Source: JACVRW01 sp963733885
GTDB lineage: Bacteria > Actinomycetota > Thermoleophilia > Solirubrobacterales > Thermoleophilaceae
Reading direction: 5' to 3'
DNA length: 64,000 nucleotides
Assembly: GCA_963733885.1 (NCBI GenBank)
Contig: CAVTES010000009.1
Coordinates: 1 to 64,000 of the forward strand
Both the position numbers and the translations under genes were made by a program. How positions within the stretch are numbered: position 1 is the first letter of the stretch; each line of letters opens with the position of its first letter. The notes below the pieces were generated by a model. It was not told the DNA's origin. It made no database searches and saw nothing but the letters and a program-made list of their open reading frames with translations. Shown here one piece after another: positions 20,401 through 27,778 of this stretch.

Positions 20401-20766
20401 CGCGTGCGCGTGGCGGGCCTCGTGATCGCCCGCCAGCGGCCGGCCACCGCCAAGGGCGTCACGTTCATGCTGCTGGAGGACGAGCTGGGCACGATCAACC
20501 TGATCGTGACCCCGCCGGTGCACGAGCGCTTCCGGCTGGCGGTGCGGGCCGAGCCGCTCGTGCTGGCGTACGGCCGCCTGGAGCAGCGCGAGGGAACCGC
20601 GAACGTGCTGGTGGACCGGATCGAGCGCCTCGAGCGCCCCGACCTCCCGGCGGCCCAGGTCAAGCACATCGAGCCGCGCCGCGCGTGGAGCACGGAGACG
20701 CAGGAGGAGGCCGACCTTCGCGCGGTGGCCCCGGCGGGCCACAGCTTCGGCCGCCGCGGCCGCTAG
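17458..20766 (+). CDS. dnaE2: Error-prone DNA polymerase III alpha homologue DnaE2
   Basis: DnaE2 is the C-family polymerase of SOS mutagenesis and works with ImuB. It has 1102 residues, typical for DnaE2. The PHP domain is at the start: ELHCHSAYSFLDGAS (residues 5-19) and TDHDGLHG (39-46). The palm holds ALPDIDLDFPRD with catalytic Asp408 and Asp410, and FLKIDLLGLGML with the third acid at about 560. GFSGFGFPKAHSAAFGLLAY follows. The C-terminus has an OB fold (RVAGLVIARQRPATAKGVTF). The long C-terminal tau-binding region of replicative DnaE1 is missing. The GTG start at 17458 is chosen because the PHP motif begins five residues later; longer reading frames upstream run through the structured gap and the SOS box. 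Confidence 0.95.
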   Translation: MSYVELHCHSAYSFLDGASHPVELAAAAAEQGHEALALTDHDGLHGAMEMAQALKPLGVRPITGAELTLDDDTHVTLLCESREGYTNLCRLITASHWHTRRWAREGWKEGGRRQDPIDGEPSIGLDTLEQHARGLVCLSGCAGDGAVASRIEAGDHPGAAAVARRLLAAFGPDRFRIELQRPYWRNDRRRNKLLTELAERLGVPCVATGNVHVHSRDRIALQDAMVAVRHGATLDETEPKRRGNSSHVLAPPERMAGRFEKSAVEESGRLAERLTFDLTEDLGYRYPGSEDPDADRKLAELCRERFAERYADRPEALGRLEEELRVIRHLGLSGFFLLHRDMLELAREVAFEVRGPESARRLLPPGRGRGSSVSSIVCYLTGLSHIDPIENELFLGRFLNEELTALPDIDLDFPRDIRDILIPRVHDRYGRDRCALVAAFSTFHVRSAVRDFAKALGLPPGEIERLARAVDPWKERNDIEGDVPARDGRGHRSPRWDALVKLARDAWGLPRHQSQHPGGMVISTQPLIDLCPVQPASLEGRQMVQWDKDSCGDAGFLKIDLLGLGMLSAVERCVDEIARVRGERIDLSRIPYDDQEVYDRIQEAETMGVFQIESRAQMQMLKRTRPENLDDITVQVALVRPGPIIGGAVHPYIEHRKALREDPDFEVPYEHPSLEPVLRDTLGTIVFQDQVLEVAGAFAGFRAGEAEGLRRAMSRKRSEAAIRAYEQKFIAGATERGASRESAERVWTQIVGFSGFGFPKAHSAAFGLLAYQSTWLRVHYHPEFLCALLNEQPMGFYPPDSLVHEAQRVGVEVLPPCVVRSWVDSRVEDHAVRLGLRHVNGCKEGEVRTLVAEREEGGRWRSLGDLAARSGAFAETLGKLAWAGACDVLADGPVAGRRRQALWQLGVAVPGTPVPEGTQLALPLEPHAGPELRALSAWERMLADYGSTGVTLREHPMELMRPDLPADLSTSVELERGRHGSRVRVAGLVIARQRPATAKGVTFMLLEDELGTINLIVTPPVHERFRLAVRAEPLVLAYGRLEQREGTANVLVDRIERLERPDLPAAQVKHIEPRRAWSTETQEEADLRAVAPAGHSFGRRGR

Positions 20767-21473
20767 GGCATTTCCACGCCCTCGGGCAGCCGCCCCTCCT
20801 CCGCCAGCTTCTCGAGGTGCGAGGCCAGTGACAGCGCCGCGAAGTCGCGCAGCTCGGCCGGCGCGTCCGACCAGGCGCTGTCCAGCAGCTCGTCGCGCGT
20901 GCGCAGGCCGGCGGCGAGTGCCTCGAGCAGTCGCCGCTCACGCTCCAGGCGGTGCTCCAGGTACTCGTCGAGCTTCGCCGCGGGGTCCCACACGTAGGGC
21001 CCGTGGCCCGGGCACAGCACCTCGAGCGGCAGCTCGCGCAGCCGCCGCAGCGAGTCGAGATAGGCGGACAGCGAGCCCTCGCCCGGCGCGATGAACACGC
21101 TGCCGCGCCCGAGCACCGTGTCGCCGGTGAAGCAGAGCGGCCCCGCCACCAGGCACACGCTGTCTGGTGAGTGCCCGGGCGTCCCGAGCGCACGGAACGG
21201 CCCCACCGTGTCGCCGTCGCGCGGAAGCGTGACGGGCGCGCCCAGCGACTCCGCCCCCGCGGCGTGGTCGGCATGCGAGTGGGTCAGCACCACGCCCTCG
21301 ATCCCCTCCGCCGCGGCGCGCCGCACGGCCGCAAGGTGACCCTCCACGAGCGGGCCCGGATCCACCACCCAACGCCCCACCACGTACGCGTTCGTGCCGT
21401 CGAGAGTGAGCGCCGAGGGGTTCGACGCGCGCACGCGCACCACGCCGGGTGGATCGCGGTCCAGATCCCGCAC
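20763..21473 (-). CDS. MBL-fold metallo-hydrolase
   Basis: This is a metallo-beta-lactamase fold hydrolase of the glyoxalase II/LACTB2 type. It has 236 residues. NPSALTLDGTNAYVVG opens the first strand. The metal motif is VVLTHSHADHAAGAE (HxHxDH), with further ligands in GTPGHSPDSVCLV and FTGDTV. A C-terminal helical extension (RTRDELLDSAW ... LASHLEKLAEEGRL) resembles the winged-helix tail of LACTB2-like proteins, some of which are ribonucleases. The substrate cannot be told. Its stop overlaps the stop of dnaE2 on the opposite strand by a few bases, so the two genes are convergent. Confidence 0.85.
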   Translation of the reverse strand: MRDLDRDPPGVVRVRASNPSALTLDGTNAYVVGRWVVDPGPLVEGHLAAVRRAAAEGIEGVVLTHSHADHAAGAESLGAPVTLPRDGDTVGPFRALGTPGHSPDSVCLVAGPLCFTGDTVLGRGSVFIAPGEGSLSAYLDSLRRLRELPLEVLCPGHGPYVWDPAAKLDEYLEHRLERERRLLEALAAGLRTRDELLDSAWSDAPAELRDFAALSLASHLEKLAEEGRLPEGVEMP

Positions 21474-21524
21474 ACCGGCCTTTCTACCGGAGTAAGCTCA
21501 ACTCGGTTGGGCTCGCACACCCAT

Positions 21525-24437
21525 ATGGCGCGACTTCGCAATGGGAGGGGCGCCTTCCTCGCCGCCCTGGTGGCGATCTGCGCCGTCGTGGCGCTGGACC
21601 TCGCGGTCCAGGCCGACGCCGTCCTGGTCGAGCTGCTTGTCCTGGGACCGATCATCGCCGCCTTCGGCGCCACCCCCCGCGACACAGCCATCGTCGCGGT
21701 GGTTGCCTTGCTCGTGTCCATTCCGCTCGGCCTGGTCGGCGACGCCTTGGGCTCGACTGACCACGTGATCGGGGTGGCCGCCGTGGCCATTGTCGGCGCG
21801 CTCGCCACGGGTGTGGCCAGGCTACGCTCCCAGCGCGAGCTCGACGCCGCCCGGCTCAGCGTCCAGTACGGAGTGACGCGGGTGCTGGCCGAGGCCCAGT
21901 TGCTCGAGGCAGTCGCGCCCGAGCTGCTCGAGGCCATCGGCGCCCCGATGGGATGGTCCACCGGCAACCTCTGGGAGTCGCGCGACGGCGGTCCGCTGCG
22001 CCTGGTCGGGACCTGGACAGCGGCCGGGCTCGAGCTGCCCCAGTTTCATGAGGCCACCCGGCAACTCGACACGGAGAGCGAGTTCGCCCTGCCCGCGCGC
22101 GTATGGAGGACCGGTCGGCAGAGCTGGATCACGGACTACTCCGCCGATCCGAGCTATCCGAGGGCCGAGGCGGCGGGCCGCGAGGGAGTGGCGGGCGGAA
22201 CCGCCTTTCCCGTGCGCATTGGCAACGAATGCGTTGCGGTGATCGAGTTCTTCTCGCGCGAGGTGCGCGAGCCGGACGCTGGCCTGATCGCGTTCACCGA
22301 CGCGCTCGGCACGCTGATCGGAGAGTTCATCGAGAGCCTTCGCATCGCCGAGGCGGTGCGGCTCAGCGAGGCGCGCAAGAGCGCGGTCGTGGCGTCGTCG
22401 ATCGACGGCGTCATCACCATCGACCATCAGGGGATGATCCTGGAGTTCAACCCCGCCGCCGAGCAGATCTTCGGCCATCCGGCCGAGAAGGCGGTGGGCT
22501 CGGAGCTGGCGGGGCTGGTGATCCCGCCGTCGCTGCGCGAGCGCCACCGGGCCGCGCTGCTGCGGTGCGCGGCCACCGGGAAGTCGACCATGCTCGGCAA
22601 TCGGTTTGAGATGACCGGCATGCGCGCCGACGGCACCGAGTTCCCGGTCGAGCTCGCGATCAACGCGATCACCGGGACCGATCCGCCGATGTTCACCGGG
22701 ACCGTCCGCGACATCACGGACCGCCGGAGCGCCGAGAAGGAGCGCGACGAGCTCCTGCGCCTCGAGCAGATGGCCCGCGTCGACGCCACCCAGGCCCGCG
22801 ACCAGCTCGAGGCGATCCTGCGAGGAGTGGCGGACGCGGTCACGGCGCAGGCCCCCGACGGCCGGCTCCTGTTTGCGAACGAGGCGGCGGTGGAGCTGCT
22901 CGGATACGAGTCGAGCGAGGCCCTGCTGTCCGCGCCGCGACACGAGATCATGGCCCGCTTCGAGATCCTCGACGAGCACGGGCGCCCTTTCCCGGTCGAC
23001 CAGCTGCCCGGGCGCCGCGCCCTGGTCGATGGCGAGGGCGGCGAGGTGGTCCTGCGCTTCCGTGTGCGCGCCACCGGCGAGGAGCGCTGGTCCGCGGTCA
23101 AGGCAACGCCGATCGTCGACCGCGCGGGCAACGTCGCGATGGCGATCAACGTCACCGAGGACATCACCGACCACAAGCGCGCCGAGCTTGCCCAGCGCTT
23201 CCTCTCGGACAGCAGCGCCGCGCTCGGGTCCTCCCTGGACACAGCCCAGGTGCTGCGGCAGGTGGCATCCCTCGCGGTGCCCGAGGTGGCGGACTGGTGC
23301 GCCGTCGACATGGTCGCCGACGGCCGGATCGACCGGGTGGCCCTCGCGCACCAGGACCCGGCCATGGTCGAGATGGCCGAGGAGCTGCGCACCCGCTACC
23401 CGCCCGACCCCCGCGGCGAGACCGGCGTGCCGGCGGTGCTTCGGAACGGGCGAGCGCAGCTGTACCCGGAGATCCCTCACGAGCTGCTCCGCTCCGCGAT
23501 CCCGGACGACGAGCAGTACCGGCTCGTACAGGGGATCGGCATGCGCTCGGCGATGATCGTGCCGATGGTGGCGCGCGAGCGGAGCATCGGGGCACTGTCC
23601 TTCGTCAGCGGCCCCTCCGGGCGCCGTTTCGACCAGCAGGACCTCGAGCTCGCCGAGGAGCTCGCCCGGCGCTGTGCCACGGCGATGGACAACGCGCGGC
23701 TGTTCAGCGAGCGCGCCTACATCGCCCGGACGCTCCAGCGAAGCCTGCTCCCGGCCGAGCTGCCCGACATCCCAGGAATCGAGGCGGCGGCCCGCTTTCG
23801 GCCCACCGGGGAGGGCAACGAGGTCGGCGGCGACTTCTACGACCTGTTCGAGACCGGCGGACGCGGGTGGACCGTGGTGATGGGCGACGTGTGCGGCAAG
23901 GGCCCGGACGCCGCGGCGGTCACTGCGCTCGCCCGCTACACGCTGCGGGCTGCCGCGATGCGCGAGCGGCTGCCGAGCCGCAGCCTGCGGCTCCTGAACG
24001 AGGCCTTGCTGCGCCAGCGCGACGACCGGCGCTTTTGCACGGTCGCCTACGCGTACCTGGAGGTCCACGACGGCGGGGTCAGGGTCGGAGTGGCAAGCGG
24101 CGGCCATCCGCTGCCGATGCTGCTGCGCGCCGACGGGACCGTCGAGGCCGTCGGCGAGCCGGGCACGCTGCTTGGTGTGCTGCCCGACCCGAACCTCGAG
24201 GACCGGTCGCTGACGCTGTCGCCCGGCGACACACTGGTCTTCTACACCGACGGGGTGATCGAAGGCCGCGGAGCCGACGCCCTGCTCGACGAGGAGGGCC
24301 TCCTGCGGCTGCTCGCCGACTGCGCCGGCGCCGGGGCCGACGCTATCGCCGCCCGGGTGGAAAAGGCGGCCCTCGCCGCCCAGGACGGTCCCGCGCGCGA
24401 CGACATCGCCGTGCTCGTACTCCGTGTGGAGGGCTGA
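21525..24437 (+). CDS. RsbU-like sensor phosphatase: TM-GAF-PAS-PAS-GAF-PP2C(SpoIIE)
   Basis: This 970-residue protein is predicted to sense signals and dephosphorylate an anti-anti-sigma factor. ATG 21525 gives MARLRNGRGAFLAALVAICA, then three to four helices up to residue 100. A GAF domain follows (VTRVLAEAQLLEAVAPELLE), a PAS (IDGVITIDHQGMILEFNPAA), a second PAS (GRLLFANEAAVELLGYES), another GAF (VPEVADWCAVDMVADG), and a C-terminal SpoIIE-type PP2C domain. The PP2C has EVGGDFYDLFE, MGDVCGKGPDAAAVTALARY, ASGGHPLPML and LVFYTDGVIEGR, which supply the metal-binding aspartates. The RsbW-like kinase gene follows 76 bases later. The intermediate STAS protein and sigma factor are not in the window. 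Confidence 0.88.
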   Translation: MARLRNGRGAFLAALVAICAVVALDLAVQADAVLVELLVLGPIIAAFGATPRDTAIVAVVALLVSIPLGLVGDALGSTDHVIGVAAVAIVGALATGVARLRSQRELDAARLSVQYGVTRVLAEAQLLEAVAPELLEAIGAPMGWSTGNLWESRDGGPLRLVGTWTAAGLELPQFHEATRQLDTESEFALPARVWRTGRQSWITDYSADPSYPRAEAAGREGVAGGTAFPVRIGNECVAVIEFFSREVREPDAGLIAFTDALGTLIGEFIESLRIAEAVRLSEARKSAVVASSIDGVITIDHQGMILEFNPAAEQIFGHPAEKAVGSELAGLVIPPSLRERHRAALLRCAATGKSTMLGNRFEMTGMRADGTEFPVELAINAITGTDPPMFTGTVRDITDRRSAEKERDELLRLEQMARVDATQARDQLEAILRGVADAVTAQAPDGRLLFANEAAVELLGYESSEALLSAPRHEIMARFEILDEHGRPFPVDQLPGRRALVDGEGGEVVLRFRVRATGEERWSAVKATPIVDRAGNVAMAINVTEDITDHKRAELAQRFLSDSSAALGSSLDTAQVLRQVASLAVPEVADWCAVDMVADGRIDRVALAHQDPAMVEMAEELRTRYPPDPRGETGVPAVLRNGRAQLYPEIPHELLRSAIPDDEQYRLVQGIGMRSAMIVPMVARERSIGALSFVSGPSGRRFDQQDLELAEELARRCATAMDNARLFSERAYIARTLQRSLLPAELPDIPGIEAAARFRPTGEGNEVGGDFYDLFETGGRGWTVVMGDVCGKGPDAAAVTALARYTLRAAAMRERLPSRSLRLLNEALLRQRDDRRFCTVAYAYLEVHDGGVRVGVASGGHPLPMLLRADGTVEAVGEPGTLLGVLPDPNLEDRSLTLSPGDTLVFYTDGVIEGRGADALLDEEGLLRLLADCAGAGADAIAARVEKAALAAQDGPARDDIAVLVLRVEG

Positions 24438-24513
24438 GACAACCCCCTTCCATGTTGGGCTCGTCGCGCCACCGGGTACATCCCGGGAAAGCTGATGAAC
24501 AACGGGAGAACGC

Positions 24514-24891
24514 GTGGAGGACGGTCTTAGCCTCCGTATCGACAGGGGTCCGAATGCGGCGGTCAAGGCGCGCCGCAGTCTCACCACGCTTCGCGGCGAC
24601 CTCGACGCCCCGCTCATGGAGACCCTTCGTCTGCTCGTCACGGAGCTCGTCACCAACAGCGTCAGGCACGCCCGCGCCGACACGGTCCTGCTGAGGGTGC
24701 TGGTCGGCAGGTCCGCGGTCAGGACCGAGGTGACCGACGCCGGGCCGGGGTTCGACCCCGCTGAGGTGGGATCGCTCTCGAGCGACCGGACCGGCTGGGG
24801 GCTGTTCCTCGTCGAGCGCCTCGCCACGCGCTGGGGCGTGAACGGGAACGGCGACAGCACCAGGGTCTGGTTCGAGCTCAGCCGGACCTAG
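24514..24891 (+). CDS. RsbW-like ATP-binding anti-sigma factor kinase
   Basis: This is a small GHKL ATPase of 125 residues. The N-box is LLVTELVTNSVRHARA (about residues 43-58). The G1 box is VTDAGPGFDP and the G2 box GWGLFLVERLATRWG, so the ATP site is complete. Proteins like this bind a sigma factor and phosphorylate an anti-anti-sigma factor. Here the adjacent RsbU-like phosphatase would reverse that. The start is GTG 24514, preceded by GGGAGAA about 8 bases upstream as a plausible ribosome-binding site. Partner-switching control of a sigma factor or of a response output is inferred. Confidence 0.85.
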   Translation: MEDGLSLRIDRGPNAAVKARRSLTTLRGDLDAPLMETLRLLVTELVTNSVRHARADTVLLRVLVGRSAVRTEVTDAGPGFDPAEVGSLSSDRTGWGLFLVERLATRWGVNGNGDSTRVWFELSRT

Positions 24892-24908
24892 ACGCTCGAC
24901 GGCCCGGC

Positions 24909-25821
24909 TCAGAGCCGCAGCTGCTCGTCGGCCGGCGGCGCCTGCCCGAGCAGCGCGCGGAAGCGCTGCGCCGCCGTGGGCGCGTCGTCCCCGCGGTTGT
25001 TGTTGAAGGCCACGTGCACCTCGGCCGCCTGCTCGGCCATCGCGTGGGCGCGGCCGGAGATCTCCTCGAGCTCGTCGTCCGCGTATCGCCAGGCGAACCG
25101 CTCCGCGACCGATCTCCCGCGCAGGTAGCCCTCCGCGTTGCGCCCGTGCAGGCGCAGGTAGGCGAGGTCGTCGCGCGTGACAGCGTCGAGGTCGGACGGC
25201 ATGATCGGGATCTCGTCGCCGGGCGGTGCGTCCACGCACACGAAGGCCACGCCGCGCTCGGAGAACCACCCCAGCGTCCGGTCGACTCGCTTCGCGCGCA
25301 CCCAGCCGCGGTGGCGGAGCTCGACCGCCATCCTGTGGGGGGCGAACGCCTCCACCACGCGGTCGAGCTCCTCGAGCTCGTGCCTCCCGGGCCCGAAGGC
25401 CGGCGTGAGCTGGAGCAGGTAGGCGCCGAGCTTGCCGGCCTCCGCCAGCGGGGCGGTCTCCTCCACCAGGCGCTTCGCCAGCCCGGTCTCGAGCTCCGGG
25501 CTGAGGCGCACCCGGCCGCGCTCGGTCGTCTGCACCCCGTCGCGCAGGTCCGGCGGCAGCGAGTCGAGCGGGGCGGCGTGGCGCGACAGGAGACGGTGGA
25601 CCTTCACGTCGAAGACGAAGCCCTCGGGCGTGTCCTCGACCCACTTGTGCACCGTCGTGCGGTCCGGGACCGCGTAGAAGCTCGAGTTCAGCTCCACCGC
25701 CTCGAAGCGCTCCGCGTACCACGGGCAGCCTCTCGCGGGCCGCCATCTTGGGCGGATACCACTCCTTCACGAAGCCGGGATCGGCCCAGCTGGACGTTCC
25801 GACGATAATGCGTCCGGACAT
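24909..25821 (-). CDS. DUF72 family protein (one frameshift)
   Basis: This is a DUF72 TIM-barrel protein of about 300 residues with unknown function. The N-terminus MSGRIIVGTSSWADPGFVKE is read from ATG 25821. An indel near 25730 moves to the frame VELNSSFYAVPDRTTVHKWV. Further family signatures are GFVFDVKVHRLLSRH, YLLQLTPAFGP, MAVELRHRGWV, DLAYLRLHGRNAEGYL and VHVAFNNNRGDDAPTAAQRF near the end. The start codon lies head to head with the M48 peptidase gene: the CATG at 25819-25822 contains both ATGs. Confidence 0.85.
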
Positions 25822-26842
25822 GGAAAAAACGTACAGCCCCGAGGCGGCCTGGAAGCTCGAGCGCATCTCGTCGCGTGCGTATCAGCACCCGGCGGACCGC
25901 GCGGCCACCGCAGCCCTCGCCAAGGTCCCCTACCTCGACCAGGTGGTCCGAAAGCTCATCGAGCTCGGCTACGAGCGCGCCCTGCGCGCTGCATCGCTCG
26001 GGGCCGCCGTCCGCCTGGGCCAGGAACAGCTGCCGCGGATCTGGGTGCTCCACCGGCAGGTGTTCAACACGCTCGACATGGAGAAGGTGCCGGGCCTGTA
26101 CATGACCCAGTTCCCGTACGCGAACGCCTACGCGATCGGCACCGAGAAGCCGATCGTGGTGCTCAACTCGGAGCTGGTCCGCATCCTCGACGACGACGGC
26201 CGGCGCGTGGTGCTGGCGCACGAGGCGGCCCACATCCACTCCGACCACCAGCTCTACCGCACCGCCCTCCTGATCCTGCTGATGATCGGGTCGGGCGCCC
26301 GGCTGCCGCTTCTGGCGGGGCTGCCGCTGCTGGCGATTCAGATGGCCCTGCTCGAGTGGTCCCGCGCGGCCGAGCTGTCCTGCGACCGCGCCGCCGCGCT
26401 GGTCACGCGCGACCCGCAGGCCGTCTGCCGTGCCCTGATGGTTATCGCGGCGGGCGAGGCGGCGGACGATCTGAACCTCGACGCCTTCATCGCCCAGGGG
26501 ATGGACTACTCCGTCGGCGGCTCGGGGCTCGATCGCCTGACGAAGCTGCTGCAGGACCTGCGAGTGACCCACCCGATGCCGGTCCGGAGGGTGCGAATGC
26601 TGCTCGACTGGGTGCGGGAGGGAGAGTACGACCGGATGGTCCGCGGCGACTACCTGCGTCGCGGCGAGGAGCCGTCTCCGCGCGAGGAGGCGGACGCCGC
26701 CGGGACCTACTACGCGGACCGGATCGGCTCGGCGATCCAGTCCGCCGGGTCGTCCGTAGGGGAGGTCGGCCAGCAGCTGGGGGATTGGCTCAAGCGGGTG
26801 CGGCAGACGGACGGCGGGACGAACGACAGCAAAGAGGGGTGA
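25820..26842 (+). CDS. M48 family zinc metallopeptidase
   Basis: This is an HtpX/Ste24-like membrane-associated protease of 340 residues. The zinc motif is VVLAHEAAHIHSDHQ (HExxH near residue 134). The third ligand is in LLEWSRAAELSCDRAAAL. Hydrophobic stretches flank the active site (LLILLMIGSGARLPLLAGLP). The C-terminal 60 residues are charged and probably cytoplasmic. ATG 25820 is used; ATG 25808 in the same frame would extend it by four residues and overlap the divergent DUF72 gene. M48 proteins degrade misfolded membrane proteins, but the substrate here is unknown. Confidence 0.85.
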   Translation: MEKTYSPEAAWKLERISSRAYQHPADRAATAALAKVPYLDQVVRKLIELGYERALRAASLGAAVRLGQEQLPRIWVLHRQVFNTLDMEKVPGLYMTQFPYANAYAIGTEKPIVVLNSELVRILDDDGRRVVLAHEAAHIHSDHQLYRTALLILLMIGSGARLPLLAGLPLLAIQMALLEWSRAAELSCDRAAALVTRDPQAVCRALMVIAAGEAADDLNLDAFIAQGMDYSVGGSGLDRLTKLLQDLRVTHPMPVRRVRMLLDWVREGEYDRMVRGDYLRRGEEPSPREEADAAGTYYADRIGSAIQSAGSSVGEVGQQLGDWLKRVRQTDGGTNDSKEG

Positions 26843-26870
26843 CGCCGAGCTGCGTGGCCCCGACCGGCAC

Positions 26871-27290
26871 GTCTCCCAATCCAACGTCGAGCTGGTCGAG
26901 TCCGCCTTCGACGCGTGGAACCGGGGCGATATGGACTCCTTCGCCAACCACGTGGCCGAGGACGTCGCGTGGCTCGAGGTGTCCGGGCGTCCCGAGGGAG
27001 GGTTCTCGGAGCGTCTCGGGCGAGATCGCATGCGGCAGAGCCTCGAGGGCCTGTTCGAGGCCTGGGACAGCTACCGCATCGAGGTGGAGCGGATAGAGGA
27101 CGTCGGCGATCGCGTCGTCGTCGTCGTGCGGGAGGTGGCCCGGGGACGGGCGAGCGGTGTGGAGATCGACGGCCGGTGGGGCTACTTGATCACGGTGGAG
27201 AACGGGTTCATCGTCCGGATCGAGGCCTACCGCGACGCCGCCGTTGCGCTCGGCATGGCGGGCCTCGGCAAGTCAGAACTCGGCGGGTAG
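26871..27290 (+). CDS. SnoaL/NTF2-like domain protein
   Basis: The protein has about 139 residues with the SnoaL-like start NVELVESAFDAWNRGDMDSF, then VAWLEVSGRP, GLFEAWDSYRIEVERIEDVG and VENGFIVRIEAYRD, the cone-shaped alpha+beta fold of NTF2-like proteins. Homology extends upstream to about 26871, but no start codon in that frame precedes it before the M48 gene. A GTG at 26839 overlapping the M48 stop is in another frame. A single-base indel near 26870 would repair this. The first in-frame ATG is at 26931, which would remove the first helix. The role is unknown; the family includes enzymes and ligand-binding proteins. Confidence 0.65.
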   Translation, partial: VSQSNVELVESAFDAWNRGDMDSFANHVAEDVAWLEVSGRPEGGFSERLGRDRMRQSLEGLFEAWDSYRIEVERIEDVGDRVVVVVREVARGRASGVEIDGRWGYLITVENGFIVRIEAYRDAAVALGMAGLGKSELGG

Positions 27291-27600
27291 CTGGCCACGC
27301 GCCCCGGTCGAGCCGGGGGGGAGGTCGCATTGCAGCGCGGCGCCGCGCGGTCGCCGCGATCCGAAGATCGTTCGCCCCCGGCCTTCGGGAGGGTCCGCGC
27401 TGTCCTATCTAGGGGGTCCAGGAGGCCCATAGGTCGGGACGGTGACCTGGTTCCCGTTGCCGGGCCAGGGCGATGGCCGCAGAAGATACGGCAGAGACGG
27501 CAGTAGACCGAAGATGATTCGGCCCGGCGAACCCACATCAGGCCCTTGGGGATTTGGCACAGCATCGCCGCCGCAGGTTGTTCCACCTGCTCAAGCGTGC
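27291..27600. other. Gap with no recognisable gene
   Basis: These 310 bases between the SnoaL-like gene and the first LVIVD leader contain no coding pattern that I recognise, no tRNA and no clear terminator. The base composition is less GC-rich near 27480-27600 than in flanking genes. Confidence 0.5.
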
Positions 27601-27778
27601 TTGACACCGGCGCCCTGACAAAGAAGACTTCGGCCGCGCCATAGCCAGCGAGACCCGCCGGGCTTCGCTGATTCCGCGAATCAAAGGAACGACGGGTCCG
27701 GGGGGGTCTCCAGAGACTGTGGAGGGCCTTGGCGCGGAGCGCGACGAGCCTGCGCCCTCCCGCACCTGGGAGGTAGGT
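27601..27778 (+). repeat. 178-nt leader, copy 1
   Basis: This 178-base segment precedes the first LVIVD gene and recurs before the second gene at 29444-29621 with the same length and high identity. It opens with TTGACA, a perfect -35-like hexamer, though no strong -10 follows. A stable hairpin, CAGCGAG...CTTCGCTG, lies at 27646-27670, and a GATTC/GAATC hairpin at 27670-27682. The ribosome-binding site GGGAGGT ends four bases before the ATG. It is probably a duplicated promoter and 5' UTR. Confidence 0.75.

Noticed and set aside
27640..27670. AGCCAG-C-GAGACC-C-GCC in both LVIVD leaders resembles the 3' B12-box region of cobalamin riboswitches.
   Set aside because: The rest of the cobalamin riboswitch core is absent upstream, and the bases form a simple hairpin with CTTCGCTG.
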